Source: Helicoverpa zea
Lineage: Eukaryota; Arthropoda; Insecta; Lepidoptera; Noctuidae
Direction: 5' to 3'
DNA length: 64,000 nucleotides
Assembly (NCBI RefSeq): GCF_022581195.2
Contig: NC_061467.1
Span: 6,014,001-6,078,000 of the forward strand
Part shown: positions 47,201-59,200 of the stretch, one piece after another
How the letters are laid out: the number at the start of each line of letters is the position of its first letter
How positions within the stretch are numbered: position 1 is the stretch's first letter
Program-made: the position numbers and the translations under genes
Notes under the pieces: generated by a model
What the model saw: only the letters and a program-made list of their open reading frames with translations
Databases searched by the model: none
Told to the model about the DNA's origin: nothing

Positions 47201-50200
47201 GCATTCGTACTAACAGTCATAGTATCAATGGTATGGAAATTATTACTGCGATTTAATTTAACCATATTTATTAGGATAATTTCATATTTGAATTTATTTA
47301 TTTCACGGTTTATTTTCCACAGGTTTAAAAAAAAGAAATAAATTTTATTAATCATACTGTTTAATAATAATGCAACACTGTGTCATTTACTTCATAAAAA
47401 AAACGGAATCCCCATCAGGATCATAAAAAAATGTAAGGGTTTCTCTGGACCCTATTTCATCGCGTCTGTTATGGGATCCGGGTGTGTGCACATCGTTTAA
47501 TAAATTAAATATGTAAAAGCTTAGGAAGTTATTGGTTTTACTGCGCACCGCGCCCAGTGAGGGGTTAAAAATGTGGTATCTTTTACTGACGCCACTTTTT
47601 GTGCGTGCCACAATATTCTATGACTTATATGATGCTTGTCGAATGACACGCGTACCTGTTAATTGAAAATTTTATTCTGCTAGATTATAGCCGGCTGATG
47701 TACATTGTACATATATCGTATGTATGCCACAGCACCTGATGGCAACGTTTTATAGTGGCTTTAGATGTAAATCGTAAATTGCTTCGGGTAGAGCAAATTC
47801 TTCAAAGGCTGAAATGCAGAGCCAAGGGTTACAAGAAATCGTAAAAGCCTGGACACCTTTGCGTCGTTTAAACGGATTGTCTTATAAACTTGAGAGAATT
47901 GAATAGGAGAGGAAATATTCTTTTACTTTGTGGCATTCTTGTGGGGAAAAAACGACTTAGAAAAACTTTTATGGGATAATGTTGTTGTGATGTCTAACCA
48001 TCAAAACGAGTTGTGTCTGTATCATGTGGTTGGAGATCAAAGAAGATTTCCGGCTAAACGAACACAGTGGACAAAAAAGCAGAAAATAGCTTTGGTTTGC
48101 TTTGAAATATTTGTTCTTCTAGTGACTACCTTAAATGTCTGCTTTATAATAAAGCACCTTATGCTATTGCAACATTTGACTAAGGCAAGTTTCTGATAAC
48201 GATGTTTATCAATCTTATCTGTGTTGTGGGATGATGAAATAGCTCTGCCCACTACTAGTTTAGGAAAAGTATCAGAATATGCACGTTTTCATCTTAAATT
48301 ATCTTGTTTATCGAGAACACGCACGTGTTTGTACACTATTCAATATAATGTAGACCTTTCTATTGAAATGATGTGTTGCGGACAATAAGCTGATATTATA
48401 TACAGCAATTGATCTCTCACGCTGGAAGTCCAGTGCATCTCTCAACAGTAGATGCTTTGATTTGATGCGATGCAGCTGTGCATAATAACGTAGATACAGC
48501 TTGTGCACCGGCCCATGGTTCAAGTGCCCCTCCAGCCCATCGAGACTCCACTTGGGCCCAATTAGTTCCGACTTTAGAGATAGTAAACCAACAGATCACG
48601 ATAATATTTATGCCTGTTCAACTACAAAAAGGGATACATTCACATGTCTTCGGAAAAGTTAGTAGGTACTTTTGTAATGAATAGAATAGAAACGGATTAT
48701 CTATCACACGACAATGTAGACTAGACCTGCCTGACCTGACCTTGCTTTAGGGTTGTCTGATAAAAGTCTATCGTTTCAGTCAAAAGATTAAAACTTTCCA
48801 CATTTAAGATAACATGATAAAAGGTCCATGTCATTTATAAATAGTTTATCAATATTTAATGCATCACAATAAACATAACCAGTTTCATTCTGGGATCAAG
48901 TTTAATGTGATCATTAGAATTTATTAATATTCATTAGAATTGTATAACTTTATGGTTTTGATCGAGTTTGGGTGTGAATGATCTGTATGGGATCATTCAG
49001 TCAATACTCAAGGAAAGTTTTATGTTTATTATATTTCACATAAGGCAAACAAAAACGGAATAAGTGAATTGAATTTAACGAGGTATATTATTTTGCTTTG
49101 TAGGCAAAATATCAATACGTGACGTGACCCAAGACTCAAGTAAACAAAAGTAATAAAATTCTTAGATAGAGAGAGTACATAGTCCAGCCAGAGTAAAGTC
49201 TGCTAAATCGGTGTTAAAGATAAAAATGATGTACGTATCTATTTTGCCGCTTGGATTGCAACATTTCGAGCTTATCCAGCGAAGACGGTCGCTGTCAAGT
49301 GGATCAATGTTTGTTTACCATAGATACGGGTACTACCGATAATTGGCAGTTGTTTGATTTGCTCGCAAGCGATATGATCACTTGTGCGGGGTAGCGGCCA
49401 GCAATTATCTAAATCGAAACCAGTCAATCCAATCGGGACTCGGGATGAAAGTAAAACAGTCTGGCTCTGCGCCCATGTCACACTGTTGCTTGCAAAACAT
49501 ATTTTTAAAGAATAGATATGTACACTGAGATGCCGTGGAAATTATGCAATATTCTCTCTGTGTCTGTTCCTCTAAGAATTTTTAGTTTTACCCTTTTTGC
49601 TTTTGCTGTTACTGCAATGATTTCAAACGAACGTTTGATTTCCGGAAATTATACCCACGACATGACGTGATTTCTTGTCAGGTTGAGAGGAGCCTGTGCC
49701 CAGGAGTAGGACGATAAAAAGGCTGGTGATAATATTCTTTTCCCTTGTCTAGGGTCAAAATCTTCTTCACCTTCAATATACATTTATGCAATCAAAACAG
49801 CTTCAAGTTTAATTTTGGCATGACAATTATAGTTGTTTTGAATTCCTTCGGTACGTAATAACATTGATAAAAACGTCCAAGGCTGGTGTTTTTCTATCCA
49901 CTTGTCTGCAGTAAATAGAACAATTTCCGATCTTCCTTTTTTGTTCAGCATTTTAGTGTTAGTTGAGATTCATACGGGCCACAAACTTTTGTTAGGTACT
50001 TCATTTCTGTTTTAGCTTTCAAATGGTAAGCTTATCTGTTTACTTGTTTTGTGTTGTTTCTAGGATACGTAAATGAGATTTAAAAATCAACAGCCTTTGT
50101 GAGACCAGCAGTTGTCTAGTGTTTACCAGACGCACGTGTGCAAATGAAAGTTATCAGTGCTAGTGTTTTCGCTTTCTGTCAATATTATGCTTATGACCTA

Positions 50201-53200
50201 CCTCATCATTTCACACACTGAGGCTTTGTTTTTATCATATGAATAACACATGGAAATTCTTCTATTTCAATTCATACTTCTCGGAAATATCTCACAGTTT
50301 ATAAACTACATATGTTTGTAACCACGCTAATGCAATGCTAGTATCTGGTAATACAGAGAAAGTAAAGGGCCATTTCTCTTTAGTAACATAGTGTGGGAAC
50401 ATCGTTGTTGTGTCGACGTAATCGCCCTTTAGCAAATAGGGTGCGAGGTTCACCCTCCTTGAAAAAAACGACGCCTAGCATACGTGGCAATCTTTATTTT
50501 AACCACTTGAATCGCGCCCATTTGTGCAGCCCTACCGTTTTGCAAATGTTTTAGGACTGTGTATAAACACTCCCCCTGTACGCTTCTGCATAATATGTAA
50601 TAACCTTTTCGGTTTTAATTTAATTGATTCATTACTGCTATCTAGTTGAAGATTAATGTCCGGAAGCACAGAGTTTATAGACCTATAAATAATACACACA
50701 ATAAAATTGTAGTTATATTTAGATATTTACCAAGCATTTTATTGAGACTGATATGTGCCTTGTTTATGTTATTGAACTTGTGTACAAGATTGCTCTGGGC
50801 ACCAGGTGGTTGACATTTATTGTTCTAACAATATTTCATATTAGTATTCTGTCTCGACCGGGGTATTGTTATTAGTCAGCTGTAGTATACTATTATTAAT
50901 TACCCTGGAGCATGGTGCAGCTGGTTAAAACCGCGTTTAACCTTAATTGAAGTCATAACCAACTAGAAAGCAGTTTTCGTAATTTTTAGTGTCATGTACG
51001 AGTGTTGATTGAGTAGATGAGTAGGCTAATTTTATGGAGCGGGTAAAAAAACCCTAGTTATACAATCATGGTGTTCAAAATTAAAATTCGGGTGGCAATA
51101 TTGTTATCGCTTGTTGATTCATAAATAATTTTCGATGCACCTACGTTCTTTGTAAGCGGATACTTCAGGTTAGGTTACCTCTGGTTCCCGGTATTGACAA
51201 TGCACTTGCTGCGCCACGTTGCACAATAACATATGCATATAAGTAGGTACAATACGTACAAGTTAGTGCATATTGTAGGTATGTATGTAACTGGAAATTT
51301 TGTAGAAGTGCTTGCAATCAATACTAAGTAGACGGCTGTAGAAATACTGAATACAATACATTATTGTCAGAGAGGCCTTAACCTAATTTGTTCACTGAAA
51401 TTTCACAATTACAGCGTTTTCATTATGTATAATGTAATTAGTTGTATGATGATGCTTGATGTCTAGCACTTGTTTGATGTAGCTTTTATTGGATACATTT
51501 TTAGGGGTCCTAAAACATAATCTTTCCTCCAGGATGTATCTTGCTGAATATTTTAGGACGTGTATGTCATTAGAATTTTCAAATAAAGAAAATAATGTCC
51601 GTTAATTGTCAAAATGAAGCGTAGTAGTAATTAAAAAGATATTAGCTCAATATCATTAATTACAGATACCGCATTATAATGCGGTAAGTATTCTGCTCGT
51701 TAGCTGGATCGATTCCCCAATCTGAACAGTAGGTACCATTGCAAGATTTGCGAGTAATGTATGAACTCTCGTTGAGTCACCGCCATTGAGATTTTTCCAA
51801 ATTACATAACCACTGCAGTAGCAATGCGGAATTTTGTTATATTAGAAAAGAAAACCCATTCGTTCTGACTTCTTCTTAGCTGTTTATGAGTTTTTTTTTT
51901 AAATTAATTCTCGATGCTTATCGATAAGTCAGACCATTGTAACATAGAACCGTAGAACCTAGTTTAAAAAGCGAATAACTGTTCACTGATAAGTAACAGC
52001 ATTACGTAATAAAATTAGTATTGACACACTTGTCGCTAGGCATGACGGTACTCCATTTACACACTTGGCAGACGCTCTGGCACTGAAAGTGTTACTAACT
52101 ATAAATACCAAATACTTCTACCTGGCGCTAAGAGGGATGCTCAGTACAATGCCAATGGGATGTTTCTTGTCATCGAAAAAAGTCGCAAGAATTTATTATT
52201 TGCGGGCCTTCCCAAGAACGCTTTTTAATTAATTCTAACAACACCTCGCTTCAACAGGTTTTATTACCAAGTTATTCCAAAAGCCCATTACATATTTTTA
52301 TTTCAGTAATCACGTAGCTCTAAAATGGCCCTCCGACTACGACAGATCAACGCTGACTGAATCACGGCTCCTTCTTTACAATACATCGCTGACTCTACAA
52401 TTTAAAATATGTATTGAGATCGGAATTGTAGGGCTAGCAAAATAAGTCGCAGAATATTTTCTTTGCTTATGAGAGATTGGGGTCCTATTTGCGGTGATCG
52501 AAATTTTATTAAACCCCAAGGGTGATCTGTCACCTCCAGTAATCGAATGTCTATTCGACGGAAATGAAAACCGGCATTCAATCTCAGCAAGTCTCCCATT
52601 TGCAATAACAACGCTGTCGTGAAACATTTTATTACATGTTAGGGGAGGGATGTATTATTTGGATGCAAATGGATTTCTTATTTAAAGTTGAACATATTTT
52701 TGCTTTGATTTGAATCCCGTAGCTGAGGTTAATTTTAAAATGGTTAGATAACTGTTTTCTACGTAGATCAGTAACAGTGATTTAGGGGGTGTAAAAATAA
52801 ACGTGAATTTCGTCATAATGTCATGACCGAGAAAACACCCGTGTGTCGTCGTCATCGTCACGAGTAGCTCGCCGTGCAATGGTTCGCTTCGCGCCACGAA
52901 TCTCTCATTTCTGATTGGTGGTTGTAGTGGCGTGATGTACGAAGCCGGTGCGTTCGGCGGGCGTGCTCGGGCGCTTGTGCTGCCACCATGCGCGCCGGTC
53001 GCACACCGAGGATGACGTAGCGTATCCGTATGATCGCGCGACTCGCCACGCTGCCCGACTCGACGCCCACTATGAAGGTCACCGCACTAATCTTGATGAT
53101 GAAGGCATTCTTATAAACAAAAACACCGATTTGATAAAAAAACGCTGTAACTACAGACAGAAGCATTTCTTACAAAGTTTGTTTCGGCATTTCAAAAGCC

Positions 53201-56200
53201 CTACTGCGGCGTGGGATCTTCAGAATTAATTGACTAAGTAAACCAACTTCGTTTATAGGTTACTAGGAGGCTCAACGTTATCTACGGATTGCATGGCACT
53301 GGTGAATATTACTGTAGATGATTGATGAATGATCCTTCCATATGGGTATTTTAGCACTTGACATTGGATTTTTTATTATTGCTGTGAACTTTTCACATAA
53401 TAAGTGTAGGTACATAATTTAAAGCAGGACCAAATTAAAGTTGGAAATTAAATACTTGACGATCAATGACCACCAAAGAATTGCATTTTTTTGTTTTCAT
53501 TACCAAATTACCTGGTGTCACCTTTCCCCTTTAACATGTTGACCCTACAGGGTTAAACGAGCCGCAATACTTTGATGAGGCATTCAATCTAACGTTTAAG
53601 TCATCTTTTAGGTATGCTCGTATATAGGTACGATCCTGATCCCCAATTTTAAAGTCAAATTTGGTCCGTTGTTTTTTTGACATTCATAAATATGTCCGAC
53701 TGACATTAGTATGGCACTGCACTGCAACCATCAATTTTTTAAATGAATATTTATTTGTCCGGCGTTAGTAAGTCGTATTCATTGGTTATGTGCGGGCGAT
53801 ATCATTTTTTAAACGAGGATATACCTACAAACAATAAATTAATCAGAATCAATTCAAGTGCACCGTACATCTATCGTGTGCATATGAATTTATTCATGAC
53901 TCTATTGGCGTTATGAGCATAGCTTGTGAGAAACACGTCAACATAAAACTCGCACCAATGACTACAGTTTTTTATAAAGATCGAAGTCTAAAACCTGTTT
54001 ATTACGAAAAAAACGAGGCTATTATTATTTTCTTTAAAGACAATAATCTTGTTAATGATTTAAATAATAAAAGTAGATTTATTCACAGAGTATTTAATAT
54101 TGTAATAAGTGACGTAGCAAAAGCCCAATGCCAATTAACAATAGCCGCAAATTAAACGAAGGCTCAAGTCAATGCTTAGTCTAATCTAGGATTAAATCAC
54201 AGACATCGGGATATTTATGTCTACAATTAATTTAGTAAAAATATTATTAGACACCTTTATTGGTTAGATATGTGAGCTAGGTATGTTTAGATATCCTTAT
54301 GCAAAAATAGTAGGTATGTCTTCAGAGTTAAAGTTCACAATAATTAGCCTTTGCACATGTAATTTGTGCGACTGAAATTGCTGTGAATGAGCGTCATGAT
54401 GACCTTAACTTTACTATTAAATTAACATCACGCCACTCCAGTCTAGGATGACGTCAGATCAGCCCACCATGGGATCACCATCCAATTAAATAGTTTTTTT
54501 TTTTTAATACATATTATTTTCCTTGACGAAGAGGGAAACAAGCTAGTCTTTAATGTTACTTGGAAATAGGCATGTTGTTTTAGAGTTTTCCATTAAGGTA
54601 CAAAATTAGAAATAAGTATTATTTCATCGGCAGATGCCTAGCCTTTCTCAAGGATAGTTGGGATCGGCTTCCAGTCTAACCTATCTCCACAACCCAGGCA
54701 ACTTGACACCCCTTCTTAAGACTGTTTTTCAGACTTTTTGGCTTCTGAATATCCGTAACGTCTGTCTATATGCTGAAATGAGTATGGCATATTTCAAGGC
54801 CTTAAAAAAAATAGAAAGAATTTTATTTTAACCAATCTCATTGAAGAAAACACATTGTTACTTGTTGGTTTACTTACGTACGTGTACGGCTGACGTATAA
54901 CATTTTATTAACCTTGATATGGTTCCACCTTTACCTACGTAAAGTGTTACACCGTTACATTCACTCCGTACTACAAAAAATATTATTATACGTATTGAAA
55001 AATAAAATAAAAGCACTCAAACGTGGACCGAATAAAAGCTGGGGGCTTCAGCAAACAACGACGGGGCAAATAATAGGGACACTGTAATAAAAGAAATGAT
55101 TTATAGAGGTGTCAAAACGATACGGGTTTTATAACAGGAGACTGTGCTTTTAATATTTTATGGATTTATGAAAAAAAGTCTATGACAATATTAGATTGCA
55201 TGTGTGTTTACAAAAGGCAAACATGTGCTTTCAGAACATTATATGGTTTTCATTATGTTTTCATTAGAAGATTTTATGCATCCACTTTAAACAATTTTAC
55301 ATGTACTTTCCTTAAGTACACAATAAGAAAAATTGAATAGGAAAAATACTTGGAAAATAGTATATAATGGAAATAAGTAATGAGAATTCAATTACATAAT
55401 TTAAACCAATTCAGAAGTAATTTAGTAGGTATACATTTTACATATTAGCTGCACGTCAGTCTTACGCGTGACTCGACGTATTTTATGATAATTGAATCAA
55501 CTGGGTGCTCCATGTTAATTTAATCGATTACCCAAACGGGTATTGTGTGGACGCAGACGTGGTGATAGATAGGCAGGTCTTCTGTTTACTTATCGTATCA
55601 CTTGAACCGGAGATCCCTCATGTTAGTCTGTTTATTTAGTACTATCGGCCAGTGCCAAGAGTATTTTGCGTGCAAACCACACCTTCCTGTCGAGTTCTAT
55701 ATAAATATTGGCCAGTTGGCCGGCAAAACTACGTATCTTTCTCAGATTTGTCACGTCCACACTAGACTTGCGTCAGTTATCTCTCAGTTGAGCATCGCTT
55801 TACCACAATTTATGATCCTGCATACTTTGTAACTGTCGAATGTGAGGCCACTCACCTTTACAAGGCCGCTAAAAAACTGTTGGCTTCAATTCTACACAAG
55901 CACATTTCTTGTCGAATATCTAACATTAGTTTCAAACTGCACGTAATATTGTTGGCTGTTTATGTTATTCCCTTAAAATATTCAACTAGAAATTGTTCAG
56001 GAAACACCTGTGAAGCTGTGACTCAAACATTCTTCTACAATCAACAGCGCAGTGTTATCACAATAGATTACCACGTGCTCACGATATTATTGCCAACATA
56101 GCTCTTTGTTAATTTGTAGCTTTAAACTACATACCTAATGCATAAATATATAATTAATCGTACTTAGGTAATACAAATTGTCAGTAACCGCAAACCTGTA

Positions 56201-59200
56201 GAACCCAGGAGTTAAGGAGGCAGAATTATATTATTCATGACTCTATGGTCTCGTTATGCAAGACTTCTGTTCAATGCACGTGACTGAGTCTGGTACGCGG
56301 AAATCACGCCCCCTTTTGGAGGCGCGACTAAACAAAACATGCTATAATTAAAAAGAACATAAACAATAACAACGAATATCTGACTAATGATGTTCTTCGT
56401 CTATTTTTAGGTGTGCTGAATGATGTCGAAGACGAGTTCAATATAGGCAATGACAAAGCCGGGTTCCTTCAGACTGTGTTCGTGGTGGCGTACATGGTGT
56501 TCGCGCCAATATTCGGGTACCTCGGAGATAGGTACTCGCGGCGGTATATCATGGCGTTTGGAGTGGGGCTATGGAGTCTGACCACCCTAATGGGATCTTT
56601 CGTACACGTAAGTGTGGTTGTTTATTGATAATAATCTTGACGAAACTCTTAAGATGTTAAGCTATGTCATGCTGCTATTGCACAAATTAGACAAGGCTCA
56701 AGTTTACCAACAAAAGACAATTCTGTTTACTTTTCACGTTCAATTTAAAACCTAAATAGGTACAAAGTTGTCAGAAAAAACTGACCTTTTCGTTGTCAGA
56801 AAACTTGAGCCTATGATTAACAGGTTACTGTTCTAGTATTTCATCAACAAGGTTTCTCTTATTAATCTAAAATTATTTATTTATTATAGAACTTCGTTTT
56901 GTTCACTGCATTTCGTGGGTTGGTGGGTATTGGCGAGGCCTCATACTCAACAATCGCACCGACAATCATTAGCGATCTCTTCGTGGGAAATGTACGCTCT
57001 AAGATGTTGGCTTTCTTCTACTTCGCCATACCCGTTGGCAGGTAACAAACTTACAATGCACTTTCTTTATATAAATCTAGCCGTTTTCCCCCGGTTTCAC
57101 CCGTGTCCCGTAAGAACTACTGCCCGTACCGGGACAAAATAATAGCCTATGTTAGTCGGAAAGAGTGTTCAAACATTTTTTTAAATCCGTCCAGTCGTTT
57201 TTGAATATTTATTGAAACAAACATTTTTTTTTCCTCTTTATAATATGAGAATAGATTATCCTGGTAAGGTCACGTGATTTGAGAACCGAAAAGGAAATAT
57301 TCTGGTGGTTATGTAAATATCGTAATTGAAATTTACATAACGTAAAATAAACCACTCGTCGCCCGTTCATATCAAGCATAGAATGTATTTTCCTCTATGG
57401 CAGGAAAAACCCATGTTGACTTAACTCAAAAATGCTAATAATACCAAGACATTTTTCCCTATTTCAGTGGTCTTGGTTATATAGTGGGGTCTTTAGCGGG
57501 GGCAGCAGCTCATGACTGGCGATGGGGTCTTCGTATCACCCCCTTCCTCGGCGCTGCGGCCGTCGTATTGATTCTTGCGGTACTCCAGGACCCTGCCCGG
57601 GGGCAGGCTGAGGACAGTCAGATGAAACCAACCACTTACAGCCAGGATATCAAAGCACTTGTTAAGAAGTGAGTATTTAAATTGAACGGAACTAAGAAAG
57701 ATTGTTCATTGAATTAACGACTTAATCCTATTAATTAAGCTGGTCTCATTGAGAATAAAAAGGAAGTCGGTGTAATTTTGAAAGACAATATTAACACACG
57801 TTTTTAAAAGTTTAACTTAACCAGTTCAGTTCCTAGTGATGAAATGGCTTTCAAATTAAATGCCAATTCACTTGGCATCCTTCTCAAAATTTCACTACTG
57901 CATGGTCCAAAATTTTCGATCTTCCTAAAATCAGGGTGTATTGTGTTTCAGTCCTTCATTCATGCTGTCGACGCTCGCGTTTACATGTGTAGCGTTTGTG
58001 ACAGGCGCCCTCGCGTGGTGGGGACCTCAGTTCATATTCCTGGGCCTGAGCATGCAACCTGATGTCGATGTTACTCTAGGCAGGTGAGTCTCAACAAATG
58101 CCAGGTCAAAATACCCATAAATTCCGAAATCTAAAATATTTGGTTCTAAACGAAAATTGCATTTTAACCATCAACATGAAAAAATATTAGGAGATGAAAT
58201 AACTAACCATTGCAGAGCATTCGATTGTTCATCGCTGTATTGGATTCCCGCAACTAATTCTTAGGCATAATGATATCTTCGGATTGGTCATTGCTTTATG
58301 TGTTCGTAAAATGTACATAAACCAAACGACTACTTCGATTATGTATGACCTATTCGCATTGGAGCGGTGTGGCAGAGGATTAAATTTTTTGCCAAAGGGC
58401 ACTCAAAATTTTTTCGTACTAATAAGTAGGAAATAAATTGTAATCCTTTACATTGACGATAAAATTCGTTTCAATGATATCCTGACTTACCATCATTACG
58501 GAGACACTAACTCCTTCAAAATCCTTTGTCATGTCGTCTCGACAGACGTAAGACTAGGGCTAGGCTTGAGAGTGTTCGGTATGTGTAACGTGTGGGCGGC
58601 TTGTGGCGGCAGCGTGTCGTACAAGTTCGGGCTGGTGGGCATGGCGGCGGGCGCGCTGGGTGTGCCGCTGGGCTCGTGGCTGGCGCAGCGCCTGCGCGGC
58701 CGCCTGCCCGACTGCGACCCGCTCATCTGCGGGTTCGCGCTGCTCGCCTCCGCGCCGCTCGTCTACTTGGCGCTCATCACCGTCGGCTACCACGTCGGCA
58801 CCAGCTACTTTCTCATATTCGTCGGCATGACCACCCTCAACCTTACCTGGTCGATTGTCGCCGACATCATTCTGGTGAGCGCTTTCTGTTTATTGTGGGC
58901 TCCCCGCAAAGTGTCTCGCACGAGTCATTTCCGAATTGCAGTACTATGTATTTATTCTCGTGTCAAGATGACGCAGAGGCGGACACGTTGCTGGGACCCG
59001 GCTTGCATGCTCGACAGCACATGCAAGCTATTTAAAGCAGAAATCGATCACCGGCTCGTACTGATTCTGGAGAAAATATTCCAATGAGATGACGCGGTTT
59101 CGCAACACTTCATTCTATTTGTAACGATATTTATCATGTTGTGTGGGAATTTACGATACAATCATTTCATCATAATGCTAATTGTAGAGAATGCCGCTTT

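Larger units (their letters stand above)
41438..56410. other. Spinster intron 1 (about 15 kb)
   Basis: It is mostly AT-rich noncoding sequence. It holds an interspersed repeat at 42612-42765, an insertion of a hAT-type element (42916-44059), a GC-rich island (about 52850-53230) and a noctuid repeat fragment (54628-54745). I found no nested gene that I can support. Its length makes it the likeliest place for tissue-specific enhancers or alternative first exons of spinster; none is demonstrated by the sequence. Confidence 0.6.

Noticed and set aside
47387..47611. 74-codon minus-strand frame beginning MARTKSGVSK
   Set aside because: No recognisable domain; the composition resembles repeat DNA.
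48417..48599. Moderately GC-rich open frames on both strands in spinster intron 1
   Set aside because: No conserved motif, several competing frames, no splice context; likely a repeat or chance.
53913..54155. 80-codon plus-strand frame in spinster intron 1
   Set aside because: Low-complexity AT-rich codons and no family resemblance; expected by chance over 15 kb.
58560..59087. Several long overlapping reading frames on both strands over spinster exon 6a
   Set aside because: They are frame shadows of a GC-rich coding exon; only the frame that matches the MFS family and splice borders is kept.
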